Shown piece by piece: positions 1 through 7,904 of a stretch of 48,458 nucleotides of DNA. Position 1 is the first letter of the stretch. The number at the start of each line of letters is the position of its first letter. The DNA is taken from contig JAHFSY010000034.1 of the NCBI GenBank assembly GCA_023269615.1, positions 1-48,458 on the forward strand, read 5' to 3'. Under the pieces are notes generated by a model. It saw only the letters and a list, made by a program, of their open reading frames with translations, was not told the DNA's origin and did no database searches. A program made the position numbers and the translations under genes. Source of the DNA: Verrucomicrobiota bacterium. GTDB taxonomy: Bacteria; Verrucomicrobiota; Verrucomicrobiia; JABWAM01.

Positions 1-78
1 GTCGACACTCAGCGTTTGTTTCAGATACCCCAACTAGATCGGGCAACACAGAGTTGCCTCTACGGAATATGAAGGATT

Positions 79-194
79 TCCCGGTGGCCAGCAGTTGTGG
101 ACCGACCCGTTCCCATACCGAACACGGCCGTCAAACGCAACATTACCGATGGTAGTGGTTGTATAGCTTCCGCGAGAGTAGGTTGCTGCCGGGG
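79..194 (+). rRNA. rrf: 5S ribosomal RNA
   Basis: About 116 nt with 5S hallmarks. The terminal helix pairs the 5' TCCCGGTGGC side with the 3' TTGCTGCCGGG side. The conserved loop-C segment CCCGTTCCCATACCGAACAC is present, and GCGAGAGTAGG lies near the 3' end. The ends were set by pairing of the terminal helix and may be off by one or two bases. Upstream, 1-78 is probably the 23S-5S spacer; it has a small hairpin at 42-58 (GGCAAC/GTTGCC) that may be a processing stem. No 23S sequence was recognised. A strong terminator follows directly, so this looks like the last gene of an rRNA operon that enters from the left. Confidence 0.93.
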
Positions 195-199
195 TTTAT

Positions 200-238
200 G
201 CCCCGATCCGCCCTAAAGGCGGGTCGGGGCTTTTCTTT
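200..238 (+). terminator. Rho-independent terminator of the rRNA operon
   Basis: A 13-bp GC-rich stem (GCCCCGATCCGCC with GGCGGGTCGGGGC, one G-T pair) around a 5-nt loop is followed directly by the T-rich tract TTTTCTTT. It sits 5 nt after the 5S 3' end. Confidence 0.92.
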
Positions 239-311
239 GACAAATATGACGTCCCCAAGCTTGATCTGAAGCCCTATTGGGTTTAGTGGTTTGTCTCTGC
301 AAAGGAAATTT

Positions 312-1064
312 ATGTTCAAGACTCTCAAGGCAAAGTCGGGCGTGCGCTACGGGATCAGCGGCGCGGATTCCAAGGAGCCGTCCCCGATTCTTCTCAACAT
401 CGCCAACGACATCGAGTCCACGCTCCAGATGGACCAGTTCAACAAGATCGGTTGCATCCTCGAGCAGCAGGGTTTTCGTACCGCCACCCTTGACTCGCCC
501 TGCCACGGGCGTGACCAGCGCAAGAATGAGCCCGAGGGGATGCTGGGATGGCGCAAGCGGATGGAAAAAGGGGAGCCGTTCATCGAGGAATTCAGTGCGA
601 GGGCTTCTGCGGTGATGGATGATCTCATTGCTTCAGGCCGCGCGGATCCCGAACGCATCGTTCTTTGCGGAACATCGCGAGGCGGTTTTCTGGCTCTTCA
701 CCTTGCTGCTGCGGAACCCCGCCCAAAATGTGTCGTTGCTTTCGCCCCGCTGACACATCCGTATGTGTTGCGGGAATTCGCTGGTGCGGAGGAGAACCCC
801 GCTGTGCGACAGACTGCGCTCACGCACATCGCCCCCAAGCTCGCGGGCCGTTCGATCTGGGTTGTCATCGGCAGCAACGATTACCGTGTGGAAACCGACC
901 AGGTCATCGGCTTTACAAGGCGTGTCATCGAGGAATCCATGCTTCAAAACAAGCCCTACGGCTTGGAATTGCACGTGGTCGGTTCGGATGGACATGGTTT
1001 ACCCGAGGATGCTCACGAACAAGCCGCCGCTTGGGTGTCCAAGCAGCTCGCGCCAGAGAAATAG
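312..1064 (+). CDS. alpha/beta hydrolase (prolyl-oligopeptidase/dienelactone-hydrolase-like)
   Basis: Predicted soluble serine hydrolase of 250 aa. The nucleophile elbow GTSRGG places Ser at about residue 122. A plausible acid is the Asp in GSNDYRV near 190, and the His is in GSDGHGLP near 228, the usual order for the fold. There is no signal peptide, so a cytoplasmic location is likely. A TTG at 291 in the same frame would add 7 residues. I prefer ATG 312 because AAAGGA at 301-306 is at normal Shine-Dalgarno distance. The gene stands alone between the rRNA terminator and the convergent cyclase gene. The family covers esterases, peptidases and lactonases, so the substrate cannot be named. Confidence 0.85.
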   Translation: MFKTLKAKSGVRYGISGADSKEPSPILLNIANDIESTLQMDQFNKIGCILEQQGFRTATLDSPCHGRDQRKNEPEGMLGWRKRMEKGEPFIEEFSARASAVMDDLIASGRADPERIVLCGTSRGGFLALHLAAAEPRPKCVVAFAPLTHPYVLREFAGAEENPAVRQTALTHIAPKLAGRSIWVVIGSNDYRVETDQVIGFTRRVIEESMLQNKPYGLELHVVGSDGHGLPEDAHEQAAAWVSKQLAPEK

Positions 1065-1068
1065 GCGG

Positions 1069-1086
1069 GCCGCGATGGGTCGCGGC
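1069..1086. terminator. possible bidirectional hairpin between convergent genes
   Basis: A perfect 7-bp stem GCCGCGA/TCGCGGC with a 4-nt loop lies in the 41-bp gap between the hydrolase stop and the cyclase stop. There is no T-run on either side, so the terminator role is inferred from placement only. Confidence 0.35.
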
Positions 1087-1105
1087 GTCATCAGCTGCCC
1101 ATCGA

Positions 1106-3070
1106 CTATGCCTTCAAGCCGTTGAGCGCGTACATGTCCACCTCCTTGGTGCGGCCTTTCACATGGATGCCGCCTCGATGTTCCGTGTCCACACGATCCT
1201 TGACCAACTGGTAAACGGAATCGGTGATCAAGATATCAGTCTTTTGGCTCTTCGTTTCGCTTTCGACGCGGGCTGCAACATTGACGGCGTCGCCAATGAC
1301 GCCGTATTCCTTTTTTTGGTTGGAGCCGATGTCGCCCGCCATCACGTCCCCGTGGTTCAACCCGATTCCAAAGCGGAAAGACTCCTTGCCTTCCTTTTTC
1401 CACCGCGCATTGAGCTCGGCAAGGCGCGCGCGCATTTCAACGGCGGTCTTGACCGCGCACCATGCATCCTCCTGCAGCCCCCGTGAGGTGGGGCTGCCGA
1501 AGACGGCCACCACGGCGTCGCCGACGAATTTGTCGAGGGTGCCGTGGTTGTTGAAGACGCACTCGACCATGGCTGTGAGATATTCATTGAGTTGGGCAAC
1601 AAACGGTCCGGGTTCACTCTTTTCCGTCATGGTGGTGAAATCGCGGACATCGGAAAAAAGCATGGTGACCGTGCGTTTCTGAGGAGCCATGATGCTGTCA
1701 ACATCTCGCCCACTCTTAATCAACTCCTCGGCAACGTTCTTGGAAACATATTGCTGGAACATGCCGGAGACGCGCAGCTTTTCAATTTGCTCGGCGATGG
1801 CTTGGAATGCGATGACGGAAAGCGCGCTTCCCACAATGATGATTTCCACTGGCACGAGCGGAATGAAGAGGTCGTATCCCTCAAACATTTTTTGAGCCAG
1901 CCAGAGATATCCCCATCCGAATGCGACCGCTGGAACAAATTTTCCAAAGGGCGACCTAGCCATGGGCAAAATTGCCATGTAAGACAGGCCCACGATGGCG
2001 ATCAAAAGAAGTCCCTGACCAAAAGTCATGGGCTGAAGGTTGCGCTCGCTCAAAAGCGTGCTGATGGCGTGAAGATGAACGTCCGGGCCGAACATGAATT
2101 CCGGGTTGCCATCCCTGCCATCCCCAAATGGCGCGAAATGCTCATCGTGAAGGAAGTTGGCCCTTGGACCGATGAAAACGATCTTGTCCTTGAAGATCGT
2201 GCCTCCAAAAAGCGGCGGACGGTCGCGGTCCCACGATTTGGTTTTAAACAGAAAGTAGAACGGGATTGGGTCGTAGGTACCGTTGGGGCCTGAGAAGATG
2301 ATGTATCGCCCTTCATCGTGGGCCGGAAGACGAATTTGAGGAAACGCTTTCTTCACACCCAATGCATCAATGGAATAGGGCAGGACGTCCTGATCAAATC
2401 CCTGCGGGACGTACGGCCATCCGTGTGGATTCATCTGGCGGACCATGCCATCCATGTCTCTATTGAAATTCACAAACCCCACGACATTCGTCATGGCGAC
2501 ATCCTTTTCATCTGGCAACACCGTGCTCGATGGAAGCATGAGCGGCTTGGTGGTCGCCGCTCCTCCTCCAATGTCCGTGGTGCCATGATTGGCGCCAATG
2601 ACCACCTTGTCCCGATATTTTCGAATCGCATCCGCCAAGGCCTTGTCATCCGCTTTCCCCTTTGCCCCCGTTCCCAAGGGGCTGCCCTTCGTGATCAAGA
2701 TGTCGAAGACGACGGCTTTGGCCCCCGCGTTCACCAGCTTCTCGATGGCCACCGCCCATGCCTTTCGGTGATATGGAAAATCCTTCAAATATTCAAAGCC
2801 TGGATTCCGTTTAATATCCTCATCATCAATCGATTCTCCAAGAACCGATGCATCGTCGATTGCCAGAAACACGATCCTTGGATCAGGTGTCACTGGCCCG
2901 CGATTATGAAACCGTGCATTGAATGAGCGAAGTTCCCAACCCCAGATTCCAAATGGATCGAATTGGAACGCCAGACAGAGCCACATGGCCAACACCGTCA
3001 ACGTCCACAGTCCCGTCAGCACATACGGCGCCACCTTGATGAAACCGCGTAATGAGAAACGGAGCTTCAT
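1106..3070 (-). CDS. adenylate cyclase with CHASE2 sensor domain
   Basis: Membrane-bound class III nucleotide cyclase of 654 aa. Order: N-terminal membrane anchor (about 14-35); extracytoplasmic CHASE2 domain (about 45-345); three membrane helices (about 352-371, 378-396, 401-425); cytoplasmic cyclase domain (about 460-640). Catalytic residues are visible: metal Asp in FSDVRDF (474) and in KFVGDAVVAVFG (518), purine-selecting Lys514 and Asp594 in VIGDAVNVAAR, and transition-state Arg601. Lys plus Asp points to ATP rather than GTP, so the product should be cAMP. The ATG lies 7 nt downstream of the mtnP stop, so the two genes are probably cotranscribed. CHASE2 domains sense unknown extracellular cues. 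Confidence 0.93.
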   Translation of the reverse strand: MKLRFSLRGFIKVAPYVLTGLWTLTVLAMWLCLAFQFDPFGIWGWELRSFNARFHNRGPVTPDPRIVFLAIDDASVLGESIDDEDIKRNPGFEYLKDFPYHRKAWAVAIEKLVNAGAKAVVFDILITKGSPLGTGAKGKADDKALADAIRKYRDKVVIGANHGTTDIGGGAATTKPLMLPSSTVLPDEKDVAMTNVVGFVNFNRDMDGMVRQMNPHGWPYVPQGFDQDVLPYSIDALGVKKAFPQIRLPAHDEGRYIIFSGPNGTYDPIPFYFLFKTKSWDRDRPPLFGGTIFKDKIVFIGPRANFLHDEHFAPFGDGRDGNPEFMFGPDVHLHAISTLLSERNLQPMTFGQGLLLIAIVGLSYMAILPMARSPFGKFVPAVAFGWGYLWLAQKMFEGYDLFIPLVPVEIIIVGSALSVIAFQAIAEQIEKLRVSGMFQQYVSKNVAEELIKSGRDVDSIMAPQKRTVTMLFSDVRDFTTMTEKSEPGPFVAQLNEYLTAMVECVFNNHGTLDKFVGDAVVAVFGSPTSRGLQEDAWCAVKTAVEMRARLAELNARWKKEGKESFRFGIGLNHGDVMAGDIGSNQKKEYGVIGDAVNVAARVESETKSQKTDILITDSVYQLVKDRVDTEHRGGIHVKGRTKEVDMYALNGLKA

Positions 3071-3077
3071 CCAATGA

Positions 3078-3962
3078 TTACATGTAGCGATTCAAGATCG
3101 GCTTCAACTTCTCCACAGTTGCAGCAGGCCATAGTTTCTTGTCGGTGATGATCGCAGTCTGGAGGGCGTTATGACACGACCAGATTGCTTGAAGCGGGAT
3201 GTTGGGGATGGCGGCTCGGATGATGGCCTTGGCTGTGGCGGCGTTCTGGTGGACGCGCTGGATGATCATCTCCATGGTCACATGTGCCTCATCCTCGTTC
3301 CATGCGTCGTAATCGGTGATCATTGCGAGGTTTGTGTAGGCGATTTCTGCTTCGCGGGCGAGTTTCGCTTCGCCGAGATTCGTCATCCCGATCACGTCGC
3401 AGCCGAGTTTGCGATAGATTTTGGACTCGGCACGCGTGGAAAAGGCCGGGCCTTCCATGTTGACGTATGTGCCGTTGAGATGGGCCTTTGGGGCATTGGA
3501 CGCCTTCTTTCCCGCTGCTTTTATCAGGATCGCTTTTCCTTCAGCGTGCAGAATTTTTTGCAGTTCCACGGCGATGGGGTCGGCAAATGCCGTGTGAGCC
3601 ACGATGCCTTCGCCGAAAAAGGTGTGTTCGAGCGATTTCTTCGTGCGGTCGAAAAATTGGTCGGGGAAGACGATGTCCAGAGGGCGGTATTTCGCCTGCA
3701 GGCTTCCGACTGCGCCCACGCCGATGATGAAGCGTGCGCCGAGGGACTTGAACGCCCAGATGTTGGCGCGGTGGTTCAGTTCCGAGGGGAGGATCCGATG
3801 GCCCCGTCCATGGCGGGGGAGGAACGCCACTTCGCGTCCACCGAGTCGTCCGATGAAAAATTCGTCCGAGGGATTGCCGAAGGGCGTGGAGACGCGCCGC
3901 CATTCCGTTGCCTCCAATCCCTCCATTTCGTAAAGTCCCGATCCGCCAATGATTCCAATCAT
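3078..3962 (-). CDS. mtnP: S-methyl-5'-thioadenosine phosphorylase
   Basis: Cytoplasmic PNP/MTAP-family enzyme of 294 aa, a normal length. It splits methylthioadenosine with phosphate to adenine and 5-methylthioribose-1-phosphate in methionine salvage. Family signatures: GIIGGSGLYEM at the N-terminus (phosphate site), LPRHGRGH near residue 50, NMEGPAFSTRAES near 170, GMTNLGEAKLAREAEI near 192 and ITDYDAW near 215. The MTAP-type TDYDAW rather than a PNP-type motif supports methylthioadenosine as substrate. It is the first gene of a probable two-gene unit with the cyclase. No other methionine-salvage gene is nearby. Confidence 0.95.
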   Translation of the reverse strand: MIGIIGGSGLYEMEGLEATEWRRVSTPFGNPSDEFFIGRLGGREVAFLPRHGRGHRILPSELNHRANIWAFKSLGARFIIGVGAVGSLQAKYRPLDIVFPDQFFDRTKKSLEHTFFGEGIVAHTAFADPIAVELQKILHAEGKAILIKAAGKKASNAPKAHLNGTYVNMEGPAFSTRAESKIYRKLGCDVIGMTNLGEAKLAREAEIAYTNLAMITDYDAWNEDEAHVTMEMIIQRVHQNAATAKAIIRAAIPNIPLQAIWSCHNALQTAIITDKKLWPAATVEKLKPILNRYM

Positions 3963-4040
3963 GAGAGTTGTTCGTTGAATGTTGAAATGTCACGCGATGC
4001 TGGCAAAAATTCACTACGAATGCAAACGGCGATCAACATT

Positions 4041-4154
4041 CTGGGGAGCACACGCGGCTCGCGTGTTGAATTTGGCGACCCGCCAAATTCCCGCCCAATC
4101 GAAGCTGTTTGGCGGGCCGCCAAACAGGACACGCGAGCCGCGTGTGCTCCCCAG
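4041..4154. repeat. three-armed palindromic repeat element
   Basis: Two 25-bp outer arms (4041-4065 and 4130-4154, starting CTGGGGAGCACACGCGGC) are perfect reverse complements. Two further perfect hairpins lie between them: 4069-4089 (AATTTGGCG/CGCCAAATT) and 4105-4127 (CTGTTTGGCG/CGCCAAACAG). Folded, the element is a stem carrying two side hairpins. It fills the gap between the divergent mtnP and cupin genes. Confidence 0.9.
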
Positions 4155-4164
4155 GATTTTTTCC

Positions 4165-4200
4165 TTTCATCCCTCATCCCTCATCCTTCATCCTTTCCTC
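4165..4200 (+). repeat. CT-rich leader repeat, copy 1
   Basis: A run built from TCATCCC/TCATCCT units ends exactly at the cupin ATG. It matches 4600-4636 almost base for base and replaces a recognisable Shine-Dalgarno sequence. Confidence 0.8.
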
Positions 4201-4563
4201 ATGCCCACCCTCATCACCCAGCCCACGCAGATCAAGGCAGCCGGCAACAAACCCAAGATCATCGAGGAATACATCGGTCGCGTGAATTCCAAAACGTCTG
4301 CTGCGAGCATCGCCCGAATGCGCAGTCCGCAGGGTTGGGTCGAACCTGGCCAGACACCGGAATTTGACGAGTACACCGTGGTCCTCAAGGGAACCCTGCA
4401 TGTGAAATCCAAGCAGGGTGAAATGGATGTCCATGCCGGCCAGGCCATCATCACTTCCCGTGGCGAATGGGTGCAATATAGCACGCCCGAATCCGAAGGC
4501 GCCGAGTACCTTGCCGTCTGCCTCCCCGCATTCTCAATGGAAACTGTCCATCGGGACGAATGA
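4201..4563 (+). CDS. small cupin-domain protein
   Basis: Single-domain cupin of 120 aa. A conserved beta-barrel core runs from about residue 40 to 105, with WVEPGQTPEFDEYTVVLKG as the first cupin motif region and HAGQAIITSRGEW as the second. The usual HxH metal ligands of motif 1 are not evident, so metal binding is uncertain. The frame is open upstream through the palindromic element. ATG 4201 was chosen because it begins the conserved domain and follows the CT-rich leader. The same leader precedes the next gene, holB. Function unknown: small cupins bind sugars, metals or other small ligands. Confidence 0.8.
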   Translation: MPTLITQPTQIKAAGNKPKIIEEYIGRVNSKTSAASIARMRSPQGWVEPGQTPEFDEYTVVLKGTLHVKSKQGEMDVHAGQAIITSRGEWVQYSTPESEGAEYLAVCLPAFSMETVHRDE

Positions 4564-4599
4564 GAAAAGGCCCCGGGTGAGGTGAGGCAGAGATTTCTC

Positions 4600-4636
4600 T
4601 TTCATCCCTCATCCCTCATCCTTCATCCTTTTCTCC
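4600..4636 (+). repeat. CT-rich leader repeat, copy 2
   Basis: Near-identical to 4165-4200 (one extra T and small end differences). It again ends immediately before a start codon, that of holB. Confidence 0.8.
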
Positions 4637-5590
4637 ATGCCCTGGCGCGACATTTCCTCCCAGCCTCTCGTGTGCGACCTGCTCCGGCGTACGCTGAAGA
4701 ATGGTCGCACGCATCACGGCTACATTCTTTCGGGGGAGGAGACGGAAACGGAGCCGGTTGCCCTGGCTTTCGCCCAGGCGCTCAACTGCGAGAAGGATGA
4801 CGGAGACGCTTGCGGAAAATGCGAATCGTGCCTTGCCATCGCGGCGGGGCGTCATCCCGACGTGTACGAGACGAAGGCGGAATCGCGTTCGCGCCGCATC
4901 GTGATCAAGCAGGTGCGCGAGCTTGAGCGTTCCGTCTTCCTCAAGGCCAGTCATGCACGGACCAAGATCGCGATCATCCACACCGCTGACCGCCTGCAGC
5001 CAGAAGCACAGGATGCGTTTTTGAAAACCCTGGAAGAGCCTCCGCCGAAAACCATGTTCCTTCTTCTCACCGAGGAGCCGCAGCAATTGAGGGACACGAT
5101 CCTTTCCCGTTGCCTGTCTGTCCGATTTCGCCCGGGTCGCGAACGTCGCAAGACGGAAAACGAGCAGAAGGTGGAAGCTTGGCTTGAGGCGTTTGCCGCG
5201 CCCGTGCCCGCCGCCGAGTCCGCCGCGATCCGCGCGTATGGCTTCGTCGGCAACGTGCTGGGAATGCTCAAGGAGATGCGCGATGAAAAACTGAAGGCGA
5301 CGATGGAGTTGCTCGATGATCCGTCCAACGACCACCTTGAAGCCGTGCAGCGCGCACGACTGGAGGAACAGCTCGAGGCGCAGGCGCACGCCGATTATCT
5401 CCACGAGCGATCACGCATCCTCCGCCACATGCTGGAGTGGTATCACGCGCGCAGTCCCGGTTCGCGCGCCCCGGATATTTTGGAGCGACTGTCCAGCCGT
5501 CTCAATAGGAACGTCAACGAGTCGCTCGCATGGGAAATCGCGATGCTGGAGCTTTCCACGCAGCCCGGGCTGCTGGCTGCTGGCCGCTAG
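4637..5590 (+). CDS. holB: DNA polymerase III subunit delta'
   Basis: Clamp-loader subunit of 317 aa, part of the gamma/tau-delta-delta' complex that loads the sliding clamp at replication forks. The N-terminal half resembles DnaX/HolB AAA+ modules. A four-Cys zinc site is at C51, C59, C62 and C65. The conserved stretch DAFLKTLEEPPPKTMFLLLT leads to the arginine-finger motif LSRC near residue 157. The Walker A position reads LSGEETETE without GK(T/S), as expected for delta', which does not hydrolyse ATP. The C-terminal third is helical and poorly conserved, as usual. It follows the cupin gene on the same strand after 73 bp. Confidence 0.93.
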   Translation: MPWRDISSQPLVCDLLRRTLKNGRTHHGYILSGEETETEPVALAFAQALNCEKDDGDACGKCESCLAIAAGRHPDVYETKAESRSRRIVIKQVRELERSVFLKASHARTKIAIIHTADRLQPEAQDAFLKTLEEPPPKTMFLLLTEEPQQLRDTILSRCLSVRFRPGRERRKTENEQKVEAWLEAFAAPVPAAESAAIRAYGFVGNVLGMLKEMRDEKLKATMELLDDPSNDHLEAVQRARLEEQLEAQAHADYLHERSRILRHMLEWYHARSPGSRAPDILERLSSRLNRNVNESLAWEIAMLELSTQPGLLAAGR

Positions 5591-5628
5591 CTGCTGGAGA
5601 TGGATGGTATTCTTGAACGGAAAAACAA

Positions 5629-6117
5629 ATGAAAGAATCGCGTCACCGTTTGACATGGGAGGACATCAAGGCTTGGGAACGATTCAAGAGATCTCGCGGC
5701 TCTCGAAGGGCCTTTTTTTGGATCTGGATTATGATGTGTTTGATCGTGATTGCATTATTCTGCCAGAGTGGATTTGGGATTCCCAACGCAGAACAGTTGA
5801 TGCCTTTTGTGATTCTCGCGGTCGCTCTTCTTCTCATTCGCATGGCCGACAAGCGTGCGGTGAAAAAAACGGGGCTTTTTAATCACGAGATCGTCGTTCG
5901 GCTCGAAGAGCGTGGGGTGCGGGATCTCAGCAATTCTGGTGATACCGTTGTTTACTGGGAATACATCACTCAAATTGCGGATTTCAAGAGTCACTATTTC
6001 TTCATCACAAAAGGGAAAACCGTGATCATTGTTCCCAAAGCCGCCTTTGCAGATGAAACAACTGCGAAACAATTTTACGCGGAATCTTTGGAACTGTGGA
6101 AAAAGTGGAAGCAGTGA
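5629..6117 (+). CDS. YcxB-like membrane protein
   Basis: 162-aa protein with a charged N-terminus, two membrane helices (about 28-47 and 57-75) and a cytoplasmic C-terminal domain. That domain carries the YcxB signature: an EYITQIADFKSHYFFITKG segment followed by IIVPKAAFADE. Families of this type usually have a similar length and topology, and their role is unknown. It starts 38 bp after holB with no strong Shine-Dalgarno sequence. Its base composition is somewhat more AT-rich than its neighbours. Confidence 0.8.
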   Translation: MKESRHRLTWEDIKAWERFKRSRGSRRAFFWIWIMMCLIVIALFCQSGFGIPNAEQLMPFVILAVALLLIRMADKRAVKKTGLFNHEIVVRLEERGVRDLSNSGDTVVYWEYITQIADFKSHYFFITKGKTVIIVPKAAFADETTAKQFYAESLELWKKWKQ

Positions 6118-6223
6118 AGCGTCCGTGATGCAGAGGCGCTTCTGTGAAACGCCGCATTTCCGGACTGCGCTTCATAGAAGCCCAACTACATCTGTGGGGC
6201 GTTGCTTAGAAAAAACTGGAAAG

Positions 6224-7855
6224 CTACACAAGCGTCGCGTACTGGGGCTTGTAAACGTGCTTGCGGATGAAGGCTAGCATGTCGGTTGGGCGATCAACCC
6301 GGGCCAGTCCAGTATCGAAGACCAGTTTTGCCACCCGCGCGGCGGTCTGGATTTCAACTTCGAGGATGTTGGCCTGGAGCGGGTAGAGCAGGCCCTGTTT
6401 CAGTTGATCGGGCGCCACCTGGTCGGCGACGGCCGCCGCAGCTTCGATGAACATCTCATCCGAAACCCGTTTGGCCTGCGTGGCGAAGATTGCCATGCCG
6501 ACGGCGGGGAAGATGTAGAAGTTGTTGGCCTGGCCCGGCAGGAATGTCTGGCCCTGGTACTGGACCGGTGCGAATGACACGCCTGCGGCGTAGATTGCCT
6601 TGCCCTTCGACCAGTTATACGCCTGCTCGGCCGTGCACTCGGCGTGCTCGGTCGGGTTCGACAAGGCCAGGATGACCGGGCGCTTGTTGATCTGCGACAT
6701 CGCCTCGACAACCTTTTGAGTGAAGGCGCCGCCGATTGTGCTGACACCGATGATCGTGGTCGGCTTGATGCTCTCGATTGCGGCGACAAAATCCCTGGTC
6801 GGCTTGTGCGCGTGCGCGTAAGGCATTTGGAAATCCACAAGATCCGTGCGGGTTGACTCGAGCAGGCCGTTGACGTCGAACATGTGCACCTGGGCCTGTG
6901 CCTCCTTGAGCGTCATGCCTTGCGCCACAAGCGCCGAGCAGAGCAGGTTGGCAAGTCCGATGCCTGCCGAGCCCGCGCCGAGGAACAAATACTTCTCGTC
7001 CTTGAGTTTGGTGCCCTTGAGTTTGGTTGCATTGATCATGCCGGTCAGGGTGATCCCGGCGGTGCCTTGCACGTCGTCGTTGTAGACGCAGTATTTGTCA
7101 CGATAGCGTTGCAGCAAATGCACGGCGTCCACGCCCGTCCAGTCTTCGAAGTGGACGCAGCACTTGGGAAAAACTTCCTGCACCGCTTCCATGAATTCGT
7201 CCACAAACGAAAACAGGTCCGCCGTTGCGGGACGGGCCTTGTGCATGCCCATGTAGAGAGGATCGTTCAGGTACTGTTGATTGTTGGTGCCTGCGTCGAG
7301 ATACATCGGCAGCAGATACTGGGGAGGCACGCCGGCCGCGGCCGTGTAGAGCTGCAACTTGCCGATGGGAATGCCCATGCCGTTGGCGCCAAGGTCACCA
7401 AGGCCCAGGATGCGTCCGCCGTCGGTGACGCAGAGGATGCGAACATCCTTTTGCGGCCAGTTCCTGAGGATCTCCTTCACCTTGCCGCGGCGCTCCATGG
7501 AAAGGTACATGCCACGCGGTTGCCGGAAAATATGGCCGAATTTCAGGCAGGCTTCGCCAATGGTGGGATCGTAAACGATCGGCAGAAAACGCGTCGGGTC
7601 CGACATGATGGTGCGATAGAAAAGCGTTTCGTCATGGTCGAGAAGGTTGACGAGAAAAATGTAGCGATCCAGGTCCGTGTTTTTGTGGCCGAGTTGTTGC
7701 ATGACGCGGCGCAGTTGCACATCCTCGGTCTCGGTCACATCGGGGATGAGCCCAACCAGTCCCAGCGCCTGCTTCTCGGCCTCGGTGAAGGCGGTTGATT
7801 TGTTCAGTGCGGAGTCCTGCAACAGTTCGATCCCGCGTTTGTTTGTGGTTGGCAT
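6224..7855 (-). CDS. malic enzyme (NAD(P)-dependent malate decarboxylase)
   Basis: Large-type malic enzyme of 543 aa, converting malate to pyruvate and CO2 with NAD(P)H. Visible features: PIVYDPTIGEACLKFG with the catalytic Tyr95, GIPIGKLQLY with Lys166, metal-binding acids in HFEDW and YNDDVQGT, and the dinucleotide loop FLGAGSAGIG. The length fits the SfcA/MaeA class rather than the short or phosphotransacetylase-fused types; NAD versus NADP cannot be settled by eye. The frame is open further upstream. ATG 7855 is chosen because it starts the conserved region and has AAAGG about 10 nt before it. It follows fumC by 49 bp, probably in one transcript (fumarate to malate to pyruvate). Confidence 0.93.
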   Translation of the reverse strand: MPTTNKRGIELLQDSALNKSTAFTEAEKQALGLVGLIPDVTETEDVQLRRVMQQLGHKNTDLDRYIFLVNLLDHDETLFYRTIMSDPTRFLPIVYDPTIGEACLKFGHIFRQPRGMYLSMERRGKVKEILRNWPQKDVRILCVTDGGRILGLGDLGANGMGIPIGKLQLYTAAAGVPPQYLLPMYLDAGTNNQQYLNDPLYMGMHKARPATADLFSFVDEFMEAVQEVFPKCCVHFEDWTGVDAVHLLQRYRDKYCVYNDDVQGTAGITLTGMINATKLKGTKLKDEKYLFLGAGSAGIGLANLLCSALVAQGMTLKEAQAQVHMFDVNGLLESTRTDLVDFQMPYAHAHKPTRDFVAAIESIKPTTIIGVSTIGGAFTQKVVEAMSQINKRPVILALSNPTEHAECTAEQAYNWSKGKAIYAAGVSFAPVQYQGQTFLPGQANNFYIFPAVGMAIFATQAKRVSDEMFIEAAAAVADQVAPDQLKQGLLYPLQANILEVEIQTAARVAKLVFDTGLARVDRPTDMLAFIRKHVYKPQYATLV

Positions 7856-7904
7856 GGCGATTCTACCTTTCTTGTGTGTATTCGAGTTCAGACCTGAAAT
7901 TGCG

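Noticed and set aside
1..78. 3' end of 23S rRNA
   Set aside because: No conserved 23S 3' sequence was recognised. It is treated as spacer with a possible processing hairpin at 42-58.
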